DNA from: Eubacteriales bacterium
Lineage (GTDB): Bacteria; Bacillota; Clostridia; Christensenellales; UBA1242
Reading direction: 5' to 3'
Assembly (NCBI GenBank): GCA_018384735.1
Contig: JAHAXB010000016.1
Location: 1 to 64,000 of the forward strand
Length of the DNA: 64,000 nt
The translations under genes and the position numbers were made by a program. How positions within the stretch are numbered: position 1 is the first letter of the stretch; every line of letters starts with the position of its first letter. The notes under the pieces are model-generated. The model was not told the DNA's origin. It made no database searches and saw nothing but the letters and a program-made list of their open reading frames with translations. Positions 16,149 to 25,067 of this stretch are shown piece by piece.

Positions 16149-18034
16149 AATGCACTAAATTTAACTCTAAAAGCGTTTAAAATACTTAACAGCGCGACAC
16201 CAACATCACCAAAAATCGTCATCCATAAATTGGCTACACCACACGACGACAAAACCAGGATGCCAACCTTAACCAAAAGTGAAAACCAGATATTTTGCCG
16301 TACAATACACATACTACGTTGCGCCAAATGTTTTGTGGTCAAAATACCGCGCAAATCATCATGCATTAAAATTACATCGGCGGCCTCCAAGGCGGCATCA
16401 CTGCCAATACCGCCCATGGAAATTCCAACATCAGCGCGCATCAGCACTGGCGCATCGTTAATACCGTCCCCAACGAAACACAACGCATCTTTGGTATTCA
16501 TTTCGGCGTAGATACTTTCTACAGCCTTAACTTTGTCCTGCGGTAATAAATTAGCCCGATAAGCACTCAATCCCAAATCATTGGCGACACCGGCCGCCAC
16601 AACTTCATTATCGCCAGTCAACATTACCGTACGCGCTGACAATGCTGCCAAGCCAGACAAAACCTCGTGTGCTTCGGGCTTAATTTCATCTTGAATCACA
16701 ATGTAACCTAAATAGGTTTGATTACGCGCCACATGAACTACCGAACCTGTTACAGACTGTACCGTGCAGGTAATTTGATGTTCACGCAATAATTGCGCAC
16801 TGCCACAGTAAATTGTTTCCGCACCTTTGGTCGCAATTACGCCACCACCTGCAATATTGGTCAGCGTATATCCAGTTTCGATTTTTTGACCATAAGCCGC
16901 CACAATCGCCCGTGCAATTGGGTGACTGGAATCCTTTTCCGCAATCGCGGCCAAACGCAAAATTTCCGCACGCTTCGACACTGGTTCAACCGTGGTAATC
17001 ACAAAATTTCCCTTGGTCAAAGTTCCCGTCTTGTCAAAAACAAAGACTTTGGCTTGGTTTAATTTTTCTAAATAGTTCGACCCCTTAATTAACACGCCAG
17101 CTTTTGACGCCGTACCTAACGCAATGAAAAAGGTTAATGGCACCGAAATTACCAAGGCACAAGGACACGATACAACCAAACAACTCAGTGCCCGGTAAAG
17201 CGCGACGCCCCAATCATTAAAAACCAACCCAGTGACAACTGCCAATAAAACCGCCGCCAAAATCACAATCGGAGTATAATAACGCGCGAACTTCGTAATA
17301 AAATTTTCGGCCTTGGATTTTTTCATGGCAGCATTCTCAACTAAATCCAAAATTTTTGTTGCGGTCGAATCATAAAACACTTTGGTCACACGCACTGTAA
17401 TTTGCGAAGTTAAATTTACACAACCGCTCAACACTTCATCATTAGTCTTCACGCTACGTGGCAATGATTCGCCGGTTAAAGTCTTCGTGTCTAAATCCGT
17501 CGCACCTTTAACAATCACACCATCAAGAGGCACTTTCTCGCCGGGATTTACCACAATCAAATCACCGACCTTTACGGTTTCAGGATCGACCTTGGTTAAT
17601 TCGTTACCAACCAACAAGTTGGCGTAATCTGGACGTAAATTCATTAAATGTTCGATTGATTTACGCGATTTTCCCGTCGCATATTTTTGCAACCATTCGC
17701 CGATTTGGTAAAACAACAAAACCGCACAAGCTTCGTCAAAACCTTCTAAACTTTGCCCCGTCACGCCACGGTAAATGGCTAAGCCGAACGCACCAAAAGT
17801 TGCGACCATCATTAAAAAGTTTTCGTCCAATAATTGTCCACGCCAAAGGTTACGCACGGCCTTCCACAGCACGTCATATCCGACCAACAAATAAATTGCC
17901 AAATACAACCCAAACGGCAACAGGAAGCCATAGGAGCCCGTAAGCACACTGGCTAAGTTGACAATTTTATCAACGGTAAAAACAGTCAGAAATAAAACTA
18001 ACGCTACCGAAATTCGCACTAACTTTCTTTTCAT
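16133..18034 (-). CDS. heavy-metal (Zn/Cd/Pb-type) P1B ATPase without N-terminal HMA
   Basis: SCPCALVISVPL, DKTGTLTKG, GDGINDAPVLMRADVGISMG. Confidence 0.9.
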   Translation of the reverse strand: MKRKLVRISVALVLFLTVFTVDKIVNLASVLTGSYGFLLPFGLYLAIYLLVGYDVLWKAVRNLWRGQLLDENFLMMVATFGAFGLAIYRGVTGQSLEGFDEACAVLLFYQIGEWLQKYATGKSRKSIEHLMNLRPDYANLLVGNELTKVDPETVKVGDLIVVNPGEKVPLDGVIVKGATDLDTKTLTGESLPRSVKTNDEVLSGCVNLTSQITVRVTKVFYDSTATKILDLVENAAMKKSKAENFITKFARYYTPIVILAAVLLAVVTGLVFNDWGVALYRALSCLVVSCPCALVISVPLTFFIALGTASKAGVLIKGSNYLEKLNQAKVFVFDKTGTLTKGNFVITTVEPVSKRAEILRLAAIAEKDSSHPIARAIVAAYGQKIETGYTLTNIAGGGVIATKGAETIYCGSAQLLREHQITCTVQSVTGSVVHVARNQTYLGYIVIQDEIKPEAHEVLSGLAALSARTVMLTGDNEVVAAGVANDLGLSAYRANLLPQDKVKAVESIYAEMNTKDALCFVGDGINDAPVLMRADVGISMGGIGSDAALEAADVILMHDDLRGILTTKHLAQRSMCIVRQNIWFSLLVKVGILVLSSCGVANLWMTIFGDVGVALLSILNAFRVKFSALKKRK

Positions 18035-18041
18035 ATTATCC

Positions 18042-18260
18042 TTACATCATAATCTTGCAATCAGGTTCAATCTTTTTGCAAACTTTTACGACTTCTTGCA
18101 TAACAGAATCAAATTCTTTTTCATCCGCTTCAATCATCATTTTTTGTGTCAAAAAATTTACGGACACATGATCAATCGCTGCAATTTTTTTAATACAGTT
18201 TTCCATCTTAGCGGCGCAGTTCGCGCAATCTAAATCTTTTAAACGAAATACTTTGGTCAT
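18042..18260 (-). CDS. stand-alone HMA metal-binding domain protein
   Basis: 72 aa, RLKDLDCANCAAKME CxxC HMA motif. Confidence 0.85.
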   Translation of the reverse strand: MTKVFRLKDLDCANCAAKMENCIKKIAAIDHVSVNFLTQKMMIEADEKEFDSVMQEVVKVCKKIEPDCKIMM

Positions 18261-18270
18261 CTGTTTCTCC

Positions 18271-18591
18271 TTATTGTTCCTTCACATGGGTCATACCACA
18301 AGCCATAATTTGGTTCACATGGTCATCATCCAACGAATACTTAACTTCTTTTCCTTCTTTCACGCATTTAATCAACTTGGCCGCCCGAAGAATCCACAAC
18401 TGGTGCGACACTGCAGAAATACTCATTTTCAAAATTTCAGCAATCTCCCCCACATACAAATCACGCAGGTGTAAACAATACAAAATTTTGGCACGCGTCG
18501 GGTTACCAAACATTTTGAAAAATTCCGCCAAGTTGTACACATCTTGGTCATCCGGTAACTGTTCACGCAAATCAGCAATATCCTGATTCAT
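18271..18591 (-). CDS. ArsR/SmtB-family metal-sensing repressor
   Basis: FKMFGNPTRAKILYCLHLRDLYVGEIAEILKMSISAVSHQLWILRAAKLIK. Confidence 0.92.
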   Translation of the reverse strand: MNQDIADLREQLPDDQDVYNLAEFFKMFGNPTRAKILYCLHLRDLYVGEIAEILKMSISAVSHQLWILRAAKLIKCVKEGKEVKYSLDDDHVNQIMACGMTHVKEQ

Positions 18592-18620
18592 GACTTTATT
18601 CTCCTTTTTTACTCTTGATT

Positions 18621-18640
18621 ATTTGAACACTTTTTCAAAT
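18621..18640. promoter_or_regulatory. candidate ArsR/SmtB operator
   Basis: perfect inverted repeat ATTTGAA cacttt TTCAAAT between promoter and arsR-family gene. Confidence 0.65.
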
Positions 18641-18689
18641 GTTCTACTATTATATTATACGCACAAACAGTTCCTGTCAATCACAAAAA

Positions 18690-18720
18690 ACAAAAAAAAG
18701 CGTCCGCAAACCAGACGCTT
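18690..18720 (-). terminator. terminator of tRNA-Arg
   Basis: AAGCGTC cgcaaacca GACGCTT with a long A run (T run on minus). Confidence 0.75.
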
Positions 18721-18725
18721 ATGAT

Positions 18726-18802
18726 TGGTGTTTCCGCCGTGGCTCGAACACGGGACCCTCGCCTTAGAAGGGCGATGCTCTATCCAACTGAGCTACGGAA
18801 AC
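18726..18802 (-). tRNA. tRNA-Arg (anticodon TCT), CCA encoded
   Basis: reverse complement GTTTCCGTAGCTCAGTTGGATAGAGCATCGCCCTTCTAAGGCGAGGGTCCCGTGTTCGAGCCACGGCGGAAACACCA. Confidence 0.97.
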
Positions 18803-18873
18803 CTACCATATCATACCAATTTATTCGTGTTTTGTAAAGTGGCAGAAGCCAACTGTACTCCATAAAATAAACC

Positions 18874-19164
18874 ATGGATTACTTTGATTTTACCGGTAAA
18901 GTCGTAATTGAATTTTACACTACTGGGTGTTTGAATTGCCAAATGATGTCCCCGATTATTACCAACCTTGAACGCCTGATGCCCGACATACGATTTTATC
19001 GTGTGAATGCTGATATACACCCCGACTTAATCCAAAAGTATCAAGTCACTTCAATTCCCAGTTTAGTACTCTTTCGTAATGGGCAAAAACTGTCTACCAT
19101 TGTAGGTACCAAACCGCAAGCAACCTTACAAGCGATGATTAACAATATTTTAAATTACGCCTAA
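18874..19164 (+). CDS. thioredoxin-family protein with CLNC active site
   Basis: VVIEFYTTGCLNCQMMSPII, VNADIHPDLIQKYQVTSIPSLVLFRNGQ. Confidence 0.88.
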   Translation: MDYFDFTGKVVIEFYTTGCLNCQMMSPIITNLERLMPDIRFYRVNADIHPDLIQKYQVTSIPSLVLFRNGQKLSTIVGTKPQATLQAMINNILNYA

Positions 19165-20463
19165 CAAAAGCGGTTGAATTTGTTGTCCGTGTAAAGCTGC
19201 CTCAACCGTTACTACCACCTGACCAAAATCACACACGCAAGAATACGGCTTGGCGGTCGGGTTATCTTGACGGAAAGGCACGAAATAGTAATTACGGCGA
19301 GTCAATAATTCGCCGATGTTTTTCGCACTACCTGACAACGCGTCGTTCGTTGCTAAACCGATCACACACGGTTTATTATTGCGCAGTAACGCCTTAACCG
19401 CCATCAAAACACACGTATCCGTAATACCATTAGCTAATTTCGCCATCGTATTCCCCGTAGCCGGAAAAACAATCGTACCACGCAAATCCGGCATACTGGA
19501 CAAACGTTCCGCGCCCGCAATGGTAGTAATAATTTCATGACCGGTTAAACGCCGAATCTCATCTTGAAAAGTCAAATTATCCACAAAACGATTCGGCACA
19601 CAACCATTTGGCGAAATGACCGGATAAATTTCATATCGTGCAACTAAATCTTCCAAAACCGAAATCAAACGCGCAAAGCTGCAAGCACTGCCCGTAATGC
19701 ACAGCACCAAAGCCGGTTTCGCGTGTAACTGTAAATAACGTTGTATACAATCAAACGCTATCTTGGCGGCTTCACGGGGAAAATACTTGCCGGGCAAACC
19801 GGGCAAAATTTGGTAATTAAAATTTTTTTGCTCCGCACCTGACCAATCAAAACCGAACGGACTAGAAGCTAAATCATAAATCACTTGTGTATTTTTGTAC
19901 TTTGACCAACTTGCGGGCTTCATCAATGGGCGCGGAATGGTATTCACAATTATTGGATAATCGCCAAATGGCGCCTTTTCAAAATAAGCCCGTTTGCCAT
20001 ACTTCGCTTCTAATTCAGCTTGTTTGTGCCAATTAAAATTCAAAACCGCAACTGACCAATCATGAAACACTTTTTCCAACGCTGCGGTTAATTTTCCCGC
20101 CCCACAAAAAAGTATTTTCCGATTTTTACTATGATAATTTTCATCAACAATCTTTTTTAATGCTTGGGCGGTCAAGTCATTATTTTCAACAATAAATTGC
20201 TGGTCACTATTCAAACTGACATAAGTGACTCCATCCGGCAAATCCGCCACACTGGTTTGATAGCCGAAGACCAAACTTCCTTTGACAACATTTTGCCAAA
20301 AGTTTTTGGTCAGGTTAATCCGCGGTTCTAAATAGTAAATCCCTTTTTGATCATCCTGCGCAGCAAAATCCCGTGTTTGATAGCCATGTTCCGTAAACAG
20401 TTTTTCTAACTCCTTCACGCGTGCATCCGTACTGCTTTGGTTACAGCAAAAAACATATTCCAT
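19150..20463 (-). CDS. fused dipicolinate synthase (DpaA-DpaB)
   Basis: DpaA-like NTIPRPLMK, YDLASSPFGFDW, LPGLPGKYFPREAA followed by DpaB flavoprotein ITGSACSFA, PATGNTMAKLANGITDTCVLMAVKALLRNNKP, ATNDALSGSAKNIGELL, PFRQDNPTAKP. Confidence 0.85.
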   Translation of the reverse strand: MEYVFCCNQSSTDARVKELEKLFTEHGYQTRDFAAQDDQKGIYYLEPRINLTKNFWQNVVKGSLVFGYQTSVADLPDGVTYVSLNSDQQFIVENNDLTAQALKKIVDENYHSKNRKILFCGAGKLTAALEKVFHDWSVAVLNFNWHKQAELEAKYGKRAYFEKAPFGDYPIIVNTIPRPLMKPASWSKYKNTQVIYDLASSPFGFDWSGAEQKNFNYQILPGLPGKYFPREAAKIAFDCIQRYLQLHAKPALVLCITGSACSFARLISVLEDLVARYEIYPVISPNGCVPNRFVDNLTFQDEIRRLTGHEIITTIAGAERLSSMPDLRGTIVFPATGNTMAKLANGITDTCVLMAVKALLRNNKPCVIGLATNDALSGSAKNIGELLTRRNYYFVPFRQDNPTAKPYSCVCDFGQVVVTVEAALHGQQIQPLLLGVI

Positions 20464-20476
20464 AATTATGAATATG
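20454..20476. promoter_or_regulatory. inverted repeat spanning the dpaAB start / aspartokinase upstream region
   Basis: CATATTC cataattat GAATATG. Confidence 0.35.
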
Positions 20477-20484
20477 ATATAACT

Positions 20485-21477
20485 GTGGAAATAGTCAAAT
20501 TCGGGGGTTCTTCCATGGCAACCCCAACAACGATTCGGTTGTGTCGTAATATTGTGCAAAGTAATTCTGCAGTCCAAGCCATTGTCGTTTCAGCGCCGGG
20601 CAAATACGGCAGCTACCAATCAAAAGTCACCGACAACTTAATTCGTCTGACCAAAGGGGCGCCCATTTTAGCGGACATCATCGGACGCTTTGACGACATT
20701 GCCCGCGAACTTTTGCGTGGCGACCAATATGAACTGTACCAAACCATTCTATCGCAAACCCGCACCGCCATGACAGAACGACCCCAAGATTACAACTTTA
20801 TTGTTTCACGAGGTGAATATCTTGCCGCACGCTTGTTCGCTTTATATCTTGGTTACCAGTTCATTGACGCTTATGACATTTTGGTTATTAAACCCGACGC
20901 GACGATAGATCTAACCGCCACCAAAAAGCAAATTAAGTTGCACCATCTTAAACAGCATTTACCCTTCGTGATTGGCGGTTTTTACGGACAACGCGATGAT
21001 AAGACCGCCCTGTTCACTCGCGGTGGCAGTGATTATACGGGCGCTATTTTGGCGGTACTAATGCACGCGACAATTTATAAGAACTATACCGACACTAATG
21101 GAATTCAAACATCTAACCCCCGTTTGGTCCCCGATACGCAAACCATTCCCTGTTTAGATTTTAATTCATTAGATATTTTAACTCACAACGGAGCCGGTGT
21201 AATTCACGAAAACGTCGCCAAGTTACTGGAAACTTATCGCGTACCATTACGCGTGGATAACACTTTTAGCCCGCACCAAATTTTTACCGAAGTTCACAGT
21301 CCGCGTTGCCGTCATTGCCAACACAATTTCTTTTGCGTTACCAACAAAGATAACCGCATTGTCGTCGTAACAAAAAAGCACGGCAAACCCGTTACCGTGC
21401 GATTTTTTATGAGTACTCCGCAAAACCTACTCGCGGATATGCAATTACTACACCAACGCTTATTAAAGCAATTATAA
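20485..21477 (+). CDS. aspartate kinase (short form; GTG start)
   Basis: VEIVKFGGSSMATPTTIRLC, TRGGSDYTGAILAVLM, YTDTNGIQTSNPRLV. Confidence 0.88.
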   Translation: MEIVKFGGSSMATPTTIRLCRNIVQSNSAVQAIVVSAPGKYGSYQSKVTDNLIRLTKGAPILADIIGRFDDIARELLRGDQYELYQTILSQTRTAMTERPQDYNFIVSRGEYLAARLFALYLGYQFIDAYDILVIKPDATIDLTATKKQIKLHHLKQHLPFVIGGFYGQRDDKTALFTRGGSDYTGAILAVLMHATIYKNYTDTNGIQTSNPRLVPDTQTIPCLDFNSLDILTHNGAGVIHENVAKLLETYRVPLRVDNTFSPHQIFTEVHSPRCRHCQHNFFCVTNKDNRIVVVTKKHGKPVTVRFFMSTPQNLLADMQLLHQRLLKQL

Positions 21478-22803
21478 GACGTATTTGTGCAAATCGAATT
21501 TCTTAATCATTTGTTTCATGTTCTTTTCTACGAAGGCCTTATCAATCACAATCACTTCTTTTTCTTGTGACTTCTTGCTGCCAGCGTTAAACAAAACATC
21601 TTCCAATAATTGTTCCATAATTGAGTGTAAACGACGCGCGCCCAGGTTTTCGTTGGTTTCATTTTCGTTAGCGGCCAACTCAGCAACCAACATCAAAGCA
21701 TCTTTTTCAAATTTCAATTCGACATTATCAACAGCTAACAATTCTTGATATTGTTTGGTAATTGCGTTATCCGGTTGAGTTAAAATCTTGTAGAAATCAT
21801 CTTTGGTCAAAGTGTCTAATTCCACACGAATTGGGAAACGACCTTGCAATTCTGGAATTAAATCATCAACCTTGCTAACATGGAAAGCACCTGCCGCGAT
21901 AAATAAAATGTAATCGGTTTTAATCATACCGTATTTAGTTTGTACCGTACAACCTTCCACGATCGGCAAAATATCGCGCTGTACGCCTTCACGGCTAACC
22001 TCAGGACCATTTCCGCCACCGGTTGAACCAATTTTATCAATTTCATCAATAAAGATGATACCGCTTTGTTCCGCCAAGGCAATACCTTCGGAGTTAATCG
22101 TATCTGGATCAATTAACTTGCTACATTCTTCTTCAATGAACATTTCGCGTGCTGCACTGACAGTCATGGTTTTCTTTTTGGTTTGTTTCGGGAAAATACC
22201 GGGCGCCACCTTATCAAAAATCGAACCAATTTCAATACCTACGCCCATGCCAACCGGAATATCAACCATCGGCTTCATTTCACGCACAACATCAAATTCA
22301 ATCAAAAAGTTTTCCAATTTGCCATCACGGTATTCATTCAAAGATTGTTCATACAACAAATTTTCGGCAATGTCATTAACTTTCTTTTTCTTTTCCGCCA
22401 CAATCGCGTTGACAATTTTCTTTTCCACGATTTCTTCGGCTTTCTTGCGTACGTCAGCATATTTTTTGTCGCGAACCATACGAATCGCAACTTCAACCAA
22501 ATCACGAATCATGCTTTCCACATCACGTCCGACATAACCAACTTCGGTATACTTGGTCGCTTCAACCTTAATGAAAGGTGCGCCCACCAATTTTGACAAA
22601 CGACGAGCAATTTCAGTTTTACCAACACCGGTTGGACCCTTCATAATAATGTTTTTGGGCGTAATTTCATCGGCAATGTTTTTAGGTAATTTCGAACGAC
22701 GATAACGATTACGTAAAGCAATCGCCACTACGCGTTTCGCTTGTTTTTGACCGATCACATAGCGATCCAGTTGTTCAACAATTTCTTTGGGAAAAATATC
22801 CAT
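21472..22803 (-). CDS. hslU: ATP-dependent protease ATPase subunit HslU
   Basis: RYVIGQKQAKRVVAIALRNRYRR, GPTGVGKTEIARRLS, VEATKYTEVGYVGRDVESMIRDL; SD AAGGAGG. Confidence 0.96.
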   Translation of the reverse strand: MDIFPKEIVEQLDRYVIGQKQAKRVVAIALRNRYRRSKLPKNIADEITPKNIIMKGPTGVGKTEIARRLSKLVGAPFIKVEATKYTEVGYVGRDVESMIRDLVEVAIRMVRDKKYADVRKKAEEIVEKKIVNAIVAEKKKKVNDIAENLLYEQSLNEYRDGKLENFLIEFDVVREMKPMVDIPVGMGVGIEIGSIFDKVAPGIFPKQTKKKTMTVSAAREMFIEEECSKLIDPDTINSEGIALAEQSGIIFIDEIDKIGSTGGGNGPEVSREGVQRDILPIVEGCTVQTKYGMIKTDYILFIAAGAFHVSKVDDLIPELQGRFPIRVELDTLTKDDFYKILTQPDNAITKQYQELLAVDNVELKFEKDALMLVAELAANENETNENLGARRLHSIMEQLLEDVLFNAGSKKSQEKEVIVIDKAFVEKNMKQMIKKFDLHKYVL

Positions 22804-22898
22804 GCATCCTCCTTACTAGATGACATTATTATATTACATTTTACAATTTTCCGCAATTATTATATCATTATCATGACTACATAATATTTGGGGGAAAA

Positions 22899-24470
22899 AT
22901 GAACGACTTTTTCAAGCGTAATTTAGTTTGGATAGCCATCCTGCTGTGCATCGCAGGCGTAGTGCTATCAATTATTGGTATTCCAACGGGTAAGCCAATT
23001 TTCTTTTTTATTGGTATTGTGTTAGCTTTACCTACGGTTGGCTATTTAATCTACCAAGTATTTTTTCACCAAGATAAACCAGAATTAAATTTAGCCCCCG
23101 CCACCGCGCGCGTCAGTTCCTCCAACATTACCTCAATCGTTACCCAAAAAGATGACATCTTAATCCGCGACGAAATTACCGACGACGACAACTTGGAACC
23201 GTTTTATAATGGCTATGCCAACGAACAAGAAATCGATAAGCGTTTACAAGAACTAACTAATGACGAACGCGAACGCACGATTATCGAGTTACCCGAAATC
23301 AATTTGCCGACCGCGCGCCCAGGTAACTTCAATGCGACCACCGCACTGGAAGATACCACCAACGACGAACTTTATCGTCAACGTGAAAGCGCCGCCGCCA
23401 ATGCGGAAACTTTCACCACCGAAGTCCCGACCGAATTTATCAAAGAATTAGATGACGAACCCATCGCCGAAAATAATCTTTCGGTGGTTACCGCGGAACC
23501 TACTGTAACCAACGAAACCTATACCGCCGAAATTGAAAATTTTGACGACCAAAGCGCGGATTTATCATTAACTGATCCCAACTATATCCCGTCCGACGAA
23601 CCAGTCATGCCACAACCCGTTGCCACGGTTAAACAACCGGTCAAACCGCAAAAATTAACACCAATTGACTTAACCAACGCGACCGTCATTCGCATTAACG
23701 CGGAAAATGCTGCCAAGCGCAAACAACGCGCCGAAGAGAAGAAAAACCTTTTGTCGCAAACAAACTTGGAACGTTACCTGCGCCGTTATTATGTCGAAAC
23801 CGCCGCGTGCTTCTTAATGGACCGCACTATTTACAAAGACAAAAACGGTATTGCTCCTTACAACAAATTTGCCGTCAATAAAAATACCAATTTGCCGGAA
23901 TACACCATGTCCGCCACCAAAGGTAAACTTTATAAGTTCTGCACTTACCTGATTGACGCGGAACGCTTCATTACGCACCAAGTTTTGTATGATGATTTCA
24001 TTACTGCGATTGAACAAGGCGTATCCTTGGCGCGTATCAGCGAAACCTTGCACCCCATTTATCGCAAAAAATACAAAAAAGATTTCATCCTGAATTTGGC
24101 GAACCGCGAAGATTGGGATAACATCATGATTCTGGTTTACAATAACTACATTTTGGACAACGACAATTTCAAAGATGTTTTCACCCGCGTACCGTTTGAA
24201 ATTGCTACTGCCTACAACGAAGAAAATGTCATCGATTATTTGAAAGACCCCGAACTGCAAGAACGTTTCAACGAAAAATACACTGCCTTGGAAGAAATGG
24301 GCGTACCGACATTTTGGGAAGCCTACTACATTTGCTTCATCAATTCGATTAAACAAAAATTAACCACGGAACAATTGGAAACAGCGGTTTTACGCGAATA
24401 CAAAAAAATTGCTCGCGCCCTCAAACGTTTTGACGCCACCCGCCGCCGCCAACTTCGCAAAGCATCATAA
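22899..24470 (+). CDS. hypothetical membrane-anchored protein, 523 aa, low-complexity linker plus helical C-terminal domain
   Basis: two N-terminal TM helices, acidic/Thr-rich linker; SD GGGGG; between hslU and hslV. Confidence 0.8.
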   Translation: MNDFFKRNLVWIAILLCIAGVVLSIIGIPTGKPIFFFIGIVLALPTVGYLIYQVFFHQDKPELNLAPATARVSSSNITSIVTQKDDILIRDEITDDDNLEPFYNGYANEQEIDKRLQELTNDERERTIIELPEINLPTARPGNFNATTALEDTTNDELYRQRESAAANAETFTTEVPTEFIKELDDEPIAENNLSVVTAEPTVTNETYTAEIENFDDQSADLSLTDPNYIPSDEPVMPQPVATVKQPVKPQKLTPIDLTNATVIRINAENAAKRKQRAEEKKNLLSQTNLERYLRRYYVETAACFLMDRTIYKDKNGIAPYNKFAVNKNTNLPEYTMSATKGKLYKFCTYLIDAERFITHQVLYDDFITAIEQGVSLARISETLHPIYRKKYKKDFILNLANREDWDNIMILVYNNYILDNDNFKDVFTRVPFEIATAYNEENVIDYLKDPELQERFNEKYTALEEMGVPTFWEAYYICFINSIKQKLTTEQLETAVLREYKKIARALKRFDATRRRQLRKAS

Positions 24471-24478
24471 CCAAACAA

Positions 24479-24506
24479 AAAAATGACCCGCCCGGGTCAT
24501 TTTTTA
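24479..24506. terminator. bidirectional terminator
   Basis: AAAAATGACCCG cc CGGGTCATTTTTT. Confidence 0.8.
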
Positions 24507-24521
24507 TAACCTTTTCACTAA

Positions 24522-25055
24522 TTACAATTCTTCAATCGTCAAGTTTTTGTTCGTGAAAATACAAATGTCACTGGCCACGTTCATGGCTTCTTTGGCGATT
24601 TCGCGCGCCGACATGTTGGTATTTTTCATTAACGCTTTGGCTGCCGCCAACGCATAGTTACCACCGGAACCAACCGCCACACAGCCACCGTCCGGTTCAA
24701 TTACGTTACCGTCACCGCTTAACAATAACACACGCTCCTTGTCCGCCACAATCATCATCGCTTCCAATTTACCAAGCGCCCTATCTGTACGCCAAGTTTG
24801 CGCCAATTCTACTGCCGAGCGTAACAAGTTGCCCGAATGCTTTTGCAACATTTCTTCAAATTTATTGCATAAGGTAAACGCGTCCGCTACCGAACCCGCA
24901 AAACCCGCCACAACTTTGTCATCATACAAACGACGTACCTTGACGGCATTACCTTTCAAAATTACGGATTCACCAGCAGTAACTTGACCATCACCCGCCA
25001 CAACCGTTTTGTTATCACGCTTAACAGCGATAATTGTTGTTCCGTGTAATTGCAT
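24522..25055 (-). CDS. hslV: ATP-dependent protease peptidase subunit HslV
   Basis: [38 protein letters not shown]. Confidence 0.95.
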   Translation of the reverse strand: MQLHGTTIIAVKRDNKTVVAGDGQVTAGESVILKGNAVKVRRLYDDKVVAGFAGSVADAFTLCNKFEEMLQKHSGNLLRSAVELAQTWRTDRALGKLEAMMIVADKERVLLLSGDGNVIEPDGGCVAVGSGGNYALAAAKALMKNTNMSAREIAKEAMNVASDICIFTNKNLTIEEL

Positions 25056-25067
25056 TTTCTAACCTCC

